Assembly (NCBI RefSeq): GCF_022436675.1
Contig: NZ_JAKUJZ010000004.1
Coordinates: 124,001 to 188,000, forward strand
Direction of reading: 5' to 3'
From: Rheinheimera hassiensis
GTDB taxonomy: Bacteria > Pseudomonadota > Gammaproteobacteria > Enterobacterales > Alteromonadaceae
Length of the DNA stretch: 64,000 nt
The notes beneath the pieces were generated by a model that saw nothing but the letters and a program-made list of their open reading frames with translations, was not told the DNA's origin and did no database searches. The position numbers and the translations under genes were made by a program. Each line of letters begins with the position of its first letter. Position 1 is the stretch's first letter. Shown one piece after another: positions 42,378-50,374 of this stretch.

Positions 42378-43122
42378 AATTTGTCTTGATAGCGACAGCT
42401 GCTACCTTACGCAGAATATCCGCACCGTTTGCGCTGCCGGTATTGACAGCATTGAGCTTTGCAGCCAGATGGCGCAGCAGGGCTTATCTGTCAGTGCGGA
42501 CGCTTTGCGTCAGGCTCGTGCGGCCTGTAATTCGCATACGCAGCTGCGGGTTATGCTCAGGCCCAGAGCCGGTAATTTTGTCTATTCGCAGCCAGAACAG
42601 CAGCAAATCCAGGCGCAGTTACTGCAAGCAGCAAAACTGGGTGCTGATGGCATAGTGGTAGGTGCATTAACAACAGATGCGCAGCCCGATCTGCCGTTTT
42701 TAACCGGTTTGTTGCAACAGAGCCGGCAACTGGGCCTGGCTTGCACTTTTCACCGTGCTTTTGACGCCTGCACCAGCCCGGCAGAAACGGTAGAGCAACT
42801 GCTGGCATTAGGCGTACAGCGGCTATTAAGCAACGGCACACCCTGGCAGCAACAGCAAAGCATAACGCAGGGCGTACGCCAGTTGGCAACCTTGCAGCAG
42901 TATATTGCCGGGCGGCTGATGCTGGTGGCAGGTGGCGGTGTTACGTTGGCCAACTTGCCGCAGCTGCAGCAAACACTTCACGACAATACACAGCTGTGCT
43001 GGCATTTGCATTCGGCGGTGCTTACCGACGGTAAAGTCGATAGTGCTAAGCTGGAGCGACTACAACATTGCCTGACTGAACGGGCTGGGTCACACCAGCA
43101 ACAAGGAGAGCCACATGCTTAA
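42364..43122 (+). CDS. cutC: CutC-family protein
   Basis: A 252-residue TIM-barrel protein of the CutC family (IEICLDS, AGIDSIELCSQMAQQGLS, RVMLRPRAGNFVY, GADGIVVGAL, CTFHRAFDAC, VQRLLSNGTPW, LMLVAGGGVTLANLPQL). The start at ATG 42364 has AGGAGG nearby and lies within the end of the kinase gene; a longer frame from 42319 is less likely. CutC was named for copper homeostasis, but that role is disputed and the gene is often found with sugar genes, as here between a GlcNAc kinase-like gene and a glycosylasparaginase. A carbohydrate-related enzymatic role is my inference. Confidence 0.88.
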   Translation: MAQIEICLDSDSCYLTQNIRTVCAAGIDSIELCSQMAQQGLSVSADALRQARAACNSHTQLRVMLRPRAGNFVYSQPEQQQIQAQLLQAAKLGADGIVVGALTTDAQPDLPFLTGLLQQSRQLGLACTFHRAFDACTSPAETVEQLLALGVQRLLSNGTPWQQQQSITQGVRQLATLQQYIAGRLMLVAGGGVTLANLPQLQQTLHDNTQLCWHLHSAVLTDGKVDSAKLERLQHCLTERAGSHQQQGEPHA

Positions 43123-44101
43123 ACGGCGTTATTTTTTAAAACTCAGCGCTATGCTTGGCGCCGGAGCAACAGCTTCAGCCTTGTTACCGGGTTGTGCGGC
43201 TGTGGTTGCGCCGGTGCGTAAACCTGTGGTTATCAGCACCTGGGATTTTGGCATGCGGGCGAACAAGGTGGCGTTTAATTTATTGCAGCAGGGCAAGCGC
43301 GCCGTCGATGCGGTGCAACAAGGCGTAATGGTGACTGAGGCCGATCCAACCGAGCGCAGTGTGGGCTATGGCGGCCGGCCGGATCGGGACGGCAAGGTTA
43401 CGCTGGACGCCTGCATTATGGATGAATTTGCCAATATCGGTGCTGTGGCGGCACTGCAGCAAATTAAACACCCGGTAGCCGTAGCGCGGGCGGTAATGGA
43501 GCAGACACCGCATGTGATGCTGGTAGGCCAGGGCGCGCTTGATTTTGCGCTGGCGCAGGGCTTTGTTGCCGAGAATTTACTCACGGCGGAGTCAGAGCAG
43601 GAATGGCGGCAATGGTTAAAAGATGCCAACTACCGGCCAATCGTTAACATTGAAAATCATGACACCATAGGCATGCTGGCGCTGGACAGCCATGGCAATT
43701 TGGCCGGTGCCTGCACTACCAGTGGCATGGCATTTAAAATGCACGGCCGGGTGGGTGATTCGCCGATTATCGGCGCGGGGCTTTATGTCGATAACGAAGT
43801 GGGCGCGGCCACCGCCACCGGTCATGGCGAAGAAGTGATCCGCGTAACGGGATCTTTTCTGGTGGTAGAGCTGATGCGTCAGGGCTATAGCCCACAGCAG
43901 GCGTGTGAGCAGGCGGTACAGCGTATTTATCACAAGCTACAACTGCGCAAAGGCAATATAGCCGACACCCAAATTGGCTTTATTGCGCTGAACAAAAATG
44001 GTGAGTATGGCAGCTATTGCCTGCAGCCGGGCTTTAACTTTGCCGTGCAACACCAAAGCGAAAGTAAGCTGTACGCCGCAACGGCATTGTTAAGCGGATA
44101 A
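43115..44101 (+). CDS. Glycosylasparaginase (N4-(beta-GlcNAc)-L-asparaginase), exported
   Basis: A 328-residue Ntn hydrolase of the asparaginase-2 family. These are made as a precursor that cuts itself before a Thr, which becomes the nucleophile; here it is Thr184 in ENHDTIGML. GYGGRPDRDGKVTLDACIMD near residue 84 and GDSPIIGAGLYVDNEVGAATATGHGEE further mark the family, especially aspartylglucosaminidase. The N-terminus KRRYFLKLSAMLGAGATASALLPGC looks like a Tat signal with a lipobox. It would split the GlcNAc-Asn bond of glycopeptide remnants. It overlaps cutC by eight bases. Confidence 0.87.
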   Translation: MLKRRYFLKLSAMLGAGATASALLPGCAAVVAPVRKPVVISTWDFGMRANKVAFNLLQQGKRAVDAVQQGVMVTEADPTERSVGYGGRPDRDGKVTLDACIMDEFANIGAVAALQQIKHPVAVARAVMEQTPHVMLVGQGALDFALAQGFVAENLLTAESEQEWRQWLKDANYRPIVNIENHDTIGMLALDSHGNLAGACTTSGMAFKMHGRVGDSPIIGAGLYVDNEVGAATATGHGEEVIRVTGSFLVVELMRQGYSPQQACEQAVQRIYHKLQLRKGNIADTQIGFIALNKNGEYGSYCLQPGFNFAVQHQSESKLYAATALLSG

Positions 44102-44199
44102 ACACCTGGCTTTATCTAATTCGGCATCAACCTTGGCATTTAACAGACGCTGGCTTAAGCTGATGAGAGAATGCTAAGGCAAAATTTGCCGGAGATTAG

Positions 44200-46767
44200 A
44201 TGATTAGATGTTACGCAGCGCTACTTGCTGCTTTGATATGCGGCGAGCTTGCTGCAGCACAAGGCCGTGAAGTTGTTGTGGGTGTGTATCAGAATACTCC
44301 GAAAATTGTGGCTGCCGCAGATGGCAGCCCATCAGGTATTTTCGGCGATTTACTGCAAGTAATAGCAGCAGAGCAAAACTGGCGGATTAAAGCGGTGCAG
44401 TGTGATTGGGCTTATTGCCTGCAAATGCTGCAGTCCGGCGAAATAGATCTGTTGCCCGATGTTGCCTATACCGAACTGCGTAGTTTACAACTGGATTTTC
44501 ACCAGACTCCGGCGCTTTACAGCTGGTCGCAGTTGTATACCGCGCAAGGAGTGCAGTTGCAGTCACTGGCTGAACTGGATGGTAAGCGGATCATAGTATT
44601 GCAGGAATCTGTGCAACAGCAATATCTGCAAAATATGATTTCGCAGTCGGGTATGGACGTGGTGCTACTGCGGGCCCGTTCAATGCCAGAGGCTTTTGCG
44701 ATGGCGTCGGCTGGTCAGGCTGATGCGGTAGCAGCGAATCATTATTCCGGCCATTTCCAGCTGGCAAAGTACCAGTTGGAGCAAAGTAATGTCATCTTTC
44801 AGCCGTTACAGTTTTTTTATGCCACCAAAAAGCAACACAATCAGGATTTGCTTACGGTTATCGAAACCCATCTGGCGCAATGGCAAACTAATATCAGCTC
44901 ACCTTACTACCAGATTCTGCAGCGTTGGGGTACTGAGGTACCCGAGCCAACACTACCGGAAAAAGTCTGGCTATTGCTGGCAATGCTTAGCAGCTTGCTG
45001 TTACTGGCGCTATGCGGTGCCTGGTGGTTAAAACGGCAAGTCGCCGATAAAACCCGGCACCTGCGGGCGAGTGAAGAGCGGCTGAGTACAATATTAAACA
45101 GCGTAGATGCGCATATTTATATTAAAGATAATAAACTGCGTTATCAGTATATTAACCGTAAAACTGCTGAGCTGTTTGGCTGTGAACCTTGCCAGGCAAT
45201 AGGGCGGCGTGATGACGCCTTTTTTGACCAGTCAAGCAGCGCTAATTTACAACAGAATGATTTAAAAGTGCTGCAACAAGGTGTACGGCTGGTAGAGGAA
45301 GAAACCAACAGCTCACTGGACGGCCTGCAAACACGTACTTACCTGTCAGTGAAATTACCGTTACGCGATAGCAATAACAATATTTATGCGTTATGTGGTA
45401 TCTCCACTGATATTACCGAACATAAACAGCATCAGCAGGAAATTCATCAACTGGCATTTTATGATGCGCTAACCGGTTTACCCAACCGCCGTATGCTGCT
45501 TGACCGGCTGCAACAGGCTGTGCAATTAGGCTTGCGCCACAACAATACTGCACAAGGTGCATTGCTGTTTATCGACCTTGATCACTTTAAAGATCTGAAC
45601 GACACCTTAGGCCACGCCATGGGCGATCAGCTACTGCAACAAGTTGCCCAGCGGTTGCAGGCTAGCCTGAGAAAGGTCGATACACTGGCGCGCCTGGGAG
45701 GCGATGAGTTTGTGGTGCTGCTGACCGATTTGCATCCGGATCCAGAACTGTCGAGCCAGAAAGCCGGGCTGATTGCTGAAAAAGTGGTGCAGCTGTTATC
45801 TGAGCCATTTTTGTTGCAGCAACGGCCATATTCTATTTCTGCCAGTGTGGGGGTGGCGATGTTTTCTGATGGCTGCAACAGCGACGAGTTACTGCAGCAT
45901 GCTGATCTGGCAATGTACGATGCCAAAGAGCGCGGCCGTAATAGCGTACGGTTTTTTAACCAGCAGATGCAGGCAGATGTCAGCGCCCGCTCGGATATTG
46001 CCACCGGTTTACGCCAGGCACTGTTACAGGATGAATTTGTCTTGTATTTTCAGCCGCAGCTGGAGCGAAACCTTGGCGTGGTAGGTGCGGAAGTATTGCT
46101 ACGCTGGCAGCATCCGCAACAAGGCATGATAGTACCAGCCAGTTTTATACCGGTGGCCGAAAGCAGTGGCCAGATCCTGCAAATAGGCCGCTGGGTGCTG
46201 GAAAAAAGTTGCCTGCAGTTGGCTGAATGGGCAAGACATAAGGATACTGCCCACTGGTATCTGGCGGTGAATATCAGTGCCCGCCAGTTACATTCTTCGG
46301 CGTTTGTGCAGGAGGTGATCAGCGCTCTGGAGCAAAGCGGAGCGGCGCCGGAAAAACTGGTACTGGAGCTGACAGAAAGCCAGTTACTGCAGGATATCGA
46401 TACCATTATTGATAAGATGCAGCAACTTAATACCCTGGGCGTACGCTTTTCACTGGATGATTTTGGCACCGGTTACTCGTCACTCAGTTATCTGAAACTA
46501 CTGCCATTAAAGCAGCTGAAAATTGACCGCTCCTTCGTGCGCGATTTACTCACCGATCCTAACGACAAAGCCATTATTAAAACCATATTAGCGCTGGGGC
46601 AGAGCCTGGAACTGGCTGTTATTGCAGAAGGGGTAGAAACCGAAGCACAATACAGTAAATTGCTGCACCTGGGCTGCCAGCAGTTCCAGGGGTACTTTTT
46701 TGGTGAGCCGATGCCGCAAACCAGTTTTATTACCCGCTATCGCCAGCGTCATGAAATGCAAAACTAA
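44200..46767 (+). CDS. Membrane sensor: binding-protein domain, PAS, GGDEF and EAL
   Basis: An 855-residue signalling protein for cyclic di-GMP. In order: signal peptide (1-20), family 3 solute-binding domain (about 23-245), membrane segment (about 256-277), PAS (about 287-410), GGDEF (about 420-590) and EAL (about 598-850). The GGDEF motif at 500-504 is intact and an RxxD inhibitory site is present at 491-494, so synthesis is likely to be feedback-controlled. The EAL signature reads EVL (631-633) with the catalytic Glu kept, and DDFGTG and AEGVET are intact, so hydrolysis is also plausible. The periplasmic domain probably senses an amino acid-like ligand. It follows the glycosylasparaginase gene by 98 bases. 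Confidence 0.93.
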   Translation: MIRCYAALLAALICGELAAAQGREVVVGVYQNTPKIVAAADGSPSGIFGDLLQVIAAEQNWRIKAVQCDWAYCLQMLQSGEIDLLPDVAYTELRSLQLDFHQTPALYSWSQLYTAQGVQLQSLAELDGKRIIVLQESVQQQYLQNMISQSGMDVVLLRARSMPEAFAMASAGQADAVAANHYSGHFQLAKYQLEQSNVIFQPLQFFYATKKQHNQDLLTVIETHLAQWQTNISSPYYQILQRWGTEVPEPTLPEKVWLLLAMLSSLLLLALCGAWWLKRQVADKTRHLRASEERLSTILNSVDAHIYIKDNKLRYQYINRKTAELFGCEPCQAIGRRDDAFFDQSSSANLQQNDLKVLQQGVRLVEEETNSSLDGLQTRTYLSVKLPLRDSNNNIYALCGISTDITEHKQHQQEIHQLAFYDALTGLPNRRMLLDRLQQAVQLGLRHNNTAQGALLFIDLDHFKDLNDTLGHAMGDQLLQQVAQRLQASLRKVDTLARLGGDEFVVLLTDLHPDPELSSQKAGLIAEKVVQLLSEPFLLQQRPYSISASVGVAMFSDGCNSDELLQHADLAMYDAKERGRNSVRFFNQQMQADVSARSDIATGLRQALLQDEFVLYFQPQLERNLGVVGAEVLLRWQHPQQGMIVPASFIPVAESSGQILQIGRWVLEKSCLQLAEWARHKDTAHWYLAVNISARQLHSSAFVQEVISALEQSGAAPEKLVLELTESQLLQDIDTIIDKMQQLNTLGVRFSLDDFGTGYSSLSYLKLLPLKQLKIDRSFVRDLLTDPNDKAIIKTILALGQSLELAVIAEGVETEAQYSKLLHLGCQQFQGYFFGEPMPQTSFITRYRQRHEMQN

Positions 46768-46771
46768 CCTG

Positions 46772-48202
46772 CTAACGTTGCAATGCATTACGGCAGATGG
46801 CTATTAACACAGCCAGAGCGCTGGTTAACTGCGCCACTGTGCTATGGCCAATGCCCAGCACCAGGCCACTGCGCGGCTCAGCATTAAACAGGTAGCGGCT
46901 AAGCGGTTGTGCCTTAATACCTTGCGCCGCAAGTTGTTGCTGTAAGCTGACATCATCAAGCCGTTCAGGAAATTCCAGCACTAAATGTAAGCCGGCGTCC
47001 AGCGCATATAAGCGGCACTGCGGCAAATTTTGTTGCAGCAGTTGTGCCGCAAACTGCTTTTGCTGTTGGTAATAGCGGCGCATTTTGCGCAGGTGACGGC
47101 CAAAATGGCCTTCACTGATAAAATCGGCCAATGCGGCTTGTGGCAGTAGTGGTACATCGCCATGCAGCGCCTGTAAAATGCTTGCGGCCTGAGCGATAAC
47201 TGCTTTGGGCGCAACCAGATAACCGAGGCGCAGCGCCGGAAACAAGGTTTTGCTGCACGAACCTGCAAACAACACACCTTCACCCCCTGCCAGCCCCTGT
47301 AAGCTGGCGACAGGGCGGTGCTGATATTGAAACTCGCTGTCGTAATCATCTTCTACCAGCCAGCAGTTATGTTGGCGCGCCCATTGCAACACGGCCAGCC
47401 GGTTTGCCATTGGCATAATGCCTCCCAGTGGATACTGATGCCCAGGCGTTAAAAACAGTGCTTTTGCCTCAGTTTTATCCGGCAGCGTTTTGATATCAAG
47501 ACCATTAGCAGAGCTGGCGTCCAGATGCTGCACCTGCAACTCGCACAGCTGTAATGCTTGTTTCAGGCGCGGGTAGCCGGGTGTTTCCATCAATACCTGC
47601 TGGCCTGCCTTTGCCACCAGTTTGGCCGCAATAAACAATGCCTGCTGTGCTCCGGCGGTGATCAGTATGCTGTGCTCGTCACACACCACCTGACGCGACT
47701 GACGCAGATAAACAGCCAGTGCCTGACGCAGCGGCAGGTAACCCAAAGGCTCAGCAAAGCCGCTTAACTGCTCCCGGCTGCTATGGCGCGACAGCAGACG
47801 CTGCCATAGCGCATAAGGAAACTGCTGCAAAGCCGGCACACCCGGCTGCAGCAAGCCAGTTACCATTCCCTGTTTTTGCGGTAAATCATAGTGGTTTAGT
47901 GTTAACTGGTTAAGTGGTAAAACCCGGGCAGGCTCGGGTTGAAAGTACTGCTCTGGTACTGCAATGATCTGATAGCCGCGGCCTGGCTGGCCTTCGATAT
48001 AGCCCTCTGCTACCAATTGCTGCAGCACCTGATTCACCGTGTTGCGGCTTAGCTTTAAGTCCGCGGCCAATTGACGGCTGGATGGCAGCAAGGCGCCATT
48101 GGGCCAGAGCCCTTGCAGCATTTGGTGTTGTAACAACTGGTATAGCTGCAGTTGCAGGCTACCCTGGCCGCTAAGCTGCAGGTTATCGGTTAGTAGGCGC
48201 AA
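46772..48202 (-). CDS. MocR-type transcriptional regulator (GntR DNA-binding + aminotransferase domain)
   Basis: A 476-residue regulator. The N-terminal winged helix (LLPSSRQLAADLKLSRNTVNQVLQQLVAEGYIEGQPGRGYQI, about 39-80) is GntR type; the rest is a type I aminotransferase-like domain with PLP-lysine region LFAGSCSKTLFPALRLGYLVAP. MocR/PdxR-type proteins use PLP as an effector. The start is TTG 48202 with GAGAG upstream; no better in-frame start is seen. It is divergent from GNAT and PaiB-like genes, which are its likely targets, and an inverted repeat lies between. Confidence 0.9.
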   Translation of the reverse strand: MRLLTDNLQLSGQGSLQLQLYQLLQHQMLQGLWPNGALLPSSRQLAADLKLSRNTVNQVLQQLVAEGYIEGQPGRGYQIIAVPEQYFQPEPARVLPLNQLTLNHYDLPQKQGMVTGLLQPGVPALQQFPYALWQRLLSRHSSREQLSGFAEPLGYLPLRQALAVYLRQSRQVVCDEHSILITAGAQQALFIAAKLVAKAGQQVLMETPGYPRLKQALQLCELQVQHLDASSANGLDIKTLPDKTEAKALFLTPGHQYPLGGIMPMANRLAVLQWARQHNCWLVEDDYDSEFQYQHRPVASLQGLAGGEGVLFAGSCSKTLFPALRLGYLVAPKAVIAQAASILQALHGDVPLLPQAALADFISEGHFGRHLRKMRRYYQQQKQFAAQLLQQNLPQCRLYALDAGLHLVLEFPERLDDVSLQQQLAAQGIKAQPLSRYLFNAEPRSGLVLGIGHSTVAQLTSALAVLIAICRNALQR

Positions 48203-48222
48203 CTGGATCTCTCATTTTGTTA

Positions 48223-48250
48223 AAACCGGTACTTTTTACAATACCAGTTT
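48223..48250. promoter_or_regulatory. Candidate MocR operator
   Basis: AAACCGGTA (48223-48231) and TACCAGTTT (48242-48250) are inverted with one mismatch across 10 bases, in the 87-base spacer between the regulator and the GNAT gene. Confidence 0.5.
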
Positions 48251-48289
48251 AGTCGCTATGCTAACGGCAACACAAGAAGGAGAGAGCTA

Positions 48290-48688
48290 ATGACCATCGT
48301 ATACCAACAGGAAAGCAGTTTTAATCTGGACGAAATGCTGGCGCTATACCGCGCATCAGGTATTAACCGGCCAACAGACGATAGTGCAAGAATGGCCATT
48401 ATGCTGGCAAGTAGCAATTTACTGATCACCGCCAGGCAAAATGGCCAGCTACTCGGGCTGGCGCGCTGTTTAACCGATAAAGCTTATGTGGTGTATATCT
48501 GTGATCTGCTGGTAGATAAAGCTTACCAGCAACAGGGGATAGGTAAAGCGCTGCTGGCTGCGATACAACAGGCCACCGGGCCACAGGTACAGCAATTACT
48601 GCGCAGTGCGCCCTCTGCAATGCAGTATTATCCTCAGGTGGGTTTTACCGCGATAGATAATGCCTTTCATATTCAGCGCCAGTACTGA
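48290..48688 (+). CDS. GNAT-family N-acetyltransferase
   Basis: A 132-residue acetyltransferase. The acetyl-CoA loop is DLLVDKAYQQQGIGKALLAAIQ (about 73-94, with the Q-x-x-G-I-G pattern), and YYPQVGFTAIDNAF is the typical C-terminal beta strand and Tyr region. Substrate unknown; close relatives are annotated as aminoglycoside or amine acetyltransferases without proof. ATG 48290 follows AAGGAGAG. It is the first gene of a two-gene unit with a PaiB-like gene, echoing the paiA (acetyltransferase)-paiB pair of Bacillus. Confidence 0.88.
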   Translation: MTIVYQQESSFNLDEMLALYRASGINRPTDDSARMAIMLASSNLLITARQNGQLLGLARCLTDKAYVVYICDLLVDKAYQQQGIGKALLAAIQQATGPQVQQLLRSAPSAMQYYPQVGFTAIDNAFHIQRQY

Positions 48689-48701
48689 CCGGGAGCCAGC
48701 C

Positions 48702-49283
48702 GTGTATCCACCAGCTTTTTATTACAGCGATGACCGCATACATCTGCAGACGTTTTTGCAGCAACATTATTTTGGTTTACTGCTTAGTAGTAACGGCAGT
48801 TTGAACTACACCCCACTTCCGTTTTTATTTGACTGGCAAAGCACGGGTGATAAAGCATATTGTCATTTGGCGCGCAATAACCCGCAGCTTAGCCAGTTGG
48901 ATGGAGCGCCGGTTACTATTATTATTCAGGGGCCACATGCTTTTGTTGCTGCCAGTTGTTATCAGTTGCAACCGGCGGTATCTACCTGGAACTACGCCAT
49001 GGCTGAACTAAAAGGCACAGCACGGTTGTTAGATACAGAGCAAACGCTGGCGTTGGTCAGAAAACAGGAAGCGCACAGTGCACCTGATATGGCACAAGCT
49101 GCTGAGTACCAACAAAAATTAGTTAACGCCATAGCCAGCGTTGAAATTAACCTGAGCAGTATAACGGGCCGTTTTAAGTTATCGCAAAACAAAACGCCTG
49201 CAGAGCAGCAGGCGGTTATCGATTATTTGCAGCAAACTGAACAGCCCGCCACGGTATGGCAAATGATGCTATCGCAGCGTTAG
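48702..49283 (+). CDS. PaiB-like FMN-binding protein
   Basis: A 193-residue protein of the PaiB family (FMN-binding split barrel; called negative transcriptional regulator in Bacillus). It begins at GTG 48702 (VYPPAFYYSDDRIHLQTFLQQHYFGLLLSS) with GGGAG upstream; an earlier ATG in frame (48660) lies inside the GNAT gene and gives an unlikely N-terminus. HLARNNPQ, IIIQGPHAFVAASCY and STWNYAMAELKGTARLL are family landmarks, and FKLSQNKTPAEQQAVIDYL closes the fold. Together with the GNAT gene it mirrors paiAB, which controls polyamine acetylation. Confidence 0.88.
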   Translation: MYPPAFYYSDDRIHLQTFLQQHYFGLLLSSNGSLNYTPLPFLFDWQSTGDKAYCHLARNNPQLSQLDGAPVTIIIQGPHAFVAASCYQLQPAVSTWNYAMAELKGTARLLDTEQTLALVRKQEAHSAPDMAQAAEYQQKLVNAIASVEINLSSITGRFKLSQNKTPAEQQAVIDYLQQTEQPATVWQMMLSQR

Positions 49284-49330
49284 CATATTTACTTGTATAC
49301 AGTTACCAGAGTTTCAGCCGCAGCCGGGGG

Positions 49331-49750
49331 CTAATGCGTGCGCGGCAGCTGGTCTAACCCCGCCAGCTGTTCGGCAAAAAACAAACCAAGCACCGTACCA
49401 ACAGAAATGCCAAGCAGCACGCCGGTTGCCGCAACACTAAGCGGCAATGGCAATGGTTGACTTATTACCCAGTGACTTTTTAACACGGCAAAACTGGCAA
49501 CAAGTAATACCGCGGCTATGGGGTTAAATAGCAAGCTGATAGGTACATCAAAAGCCCATAAACTGGTGGCATCTTTAAAGCGCAAATATACGTTGAGCGT
49601 TGGCACTATGGCACAAATAAATGCAGCAGCCAGCAATAGTCCAAGCCAAAGGCTTACGCCATGCAATTCAATAACTTTATAGCTTCTAATTGCACCATAA
49701 ATAACGGCTGCGGCATATGCTAAAAAAGCAGGTAAAAGAAGAATGCCCAT
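49331..49750 (-). CDS. Small four-helix membrane protein of unknown function
   Basis: A 139-residue hydrophobic protein with four likely membrane segments (about 2-20, 33-54, 70-90 and 103-124). I recognise no family. It is the last gene of a minus-strand group after the lipase and its two DUF6795-like neighbours and could be part of that cassette, but the 48-base gap to the next gene does not decide this. Composition is AT-richer than the flanking operons. Confidence 0.6.
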   Translation of the reverse strand: MGILLLPAFLAYAAAVIYGAIRSYKVIELHGVSLWLGLLLAAAFICAIVPTLNVYLRFKDATSLWAFDVPISLLFNPIAAVLLVASFAVLKSHWVISQPLPLPLSVAATGVLLGISVGTVLGLFFAEQLAGLDQLPRTH

Positions 49751-49798
49751 AGTTTAATCCTTATAAGCGCTCGCCATAAATTGGCGTTGTAATGGGTT

Positions 49799-50323
49799 TT
49801 AATCAGGCCAACGGCAAATGCTTACTACGGCGTGAGGAAAGTTGGGGTACTCTATATTCGGTAAACTATATTTTTTTTCAGGAGCTTTGAGGTCACAATG
49901 CAATGCCGATAGCAGGCGTTGGAATGTGGCGTGAGGCTTAATACTGGGAGTTGAGGTATACCAAAGGACAAACGTTTGCCCATGATAATCAAGTGAAATG
50001 ACCTGCCGAATAGTTGACTGATCTAATTTATTGCCAGGTTGGCGTGACTTGATATTCTTCTCGGGAAAATGGAATTCTCCTAGCGCATTGGTGACAGCTT
50101 CGTCAGTGTAAGGCTTGTCATAATCCAACTCCCGAAACACTTTTATGCTATGCAAAGGTTTACCATCCAAGGTGATTTTACCGTAAACGGCAGGCGATAA
50201 ATGCACGCCATATTTTTTAAACCAGCTAAACATAACTGCCTTAGCTTGTTGTGGGTAGACAAAAAAGGCTGTTGTCATCAGATGCAATATAAACAGCAGC
50301 TTTATATGGATAGGAACTTTCAT
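49799..50323 (-). CDS. Exported DUF6795-like protein, copy 1 (possible immunity protein)
   Basis: A 174-residue protein with a signal peptide (IKLLFILHLMTTAFFVYPQQAKA, cleavage near 29) and a beta-rich core that begins MFSWFKKYGVHLSPAVYGKI and continues GKPLHSIKVFRELDYDKPYTDEAVTNALGEFHFPEKNIKS. This is similar to the DUF6795 group. It is paralogous with the gene at 51570-52097; both flank a class 3 lipase gene. Small periplasmic proteins beside a lipase are often its immunity partner or chaperone. The same MFSWFKKY start after the signal in both copies suggests the export signal was added to a soluble core. Confidence 0.72.
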   Translation of the reverse strand: MKVPIHIKLLFILHLMTTAFFVYPQQAKAVMFSWFKKYGVHLSPAVYGKITLDGKPLHSIKVFRELDYDKPYTDEAVTNALGEFHFPEKNIKSRQPGNKLDQSTIRQVISLDYHGQTFVLWYTSTPSIKPHATFQRLLSALHCDLKAPEKKYSLPNIEYPNFPHAVVSICRWPD

Positions 50324-50374
50324 TACGAATGATAAAGTCGGCCAGATAGTGATTCACTATCTGGCCGATAAGTT

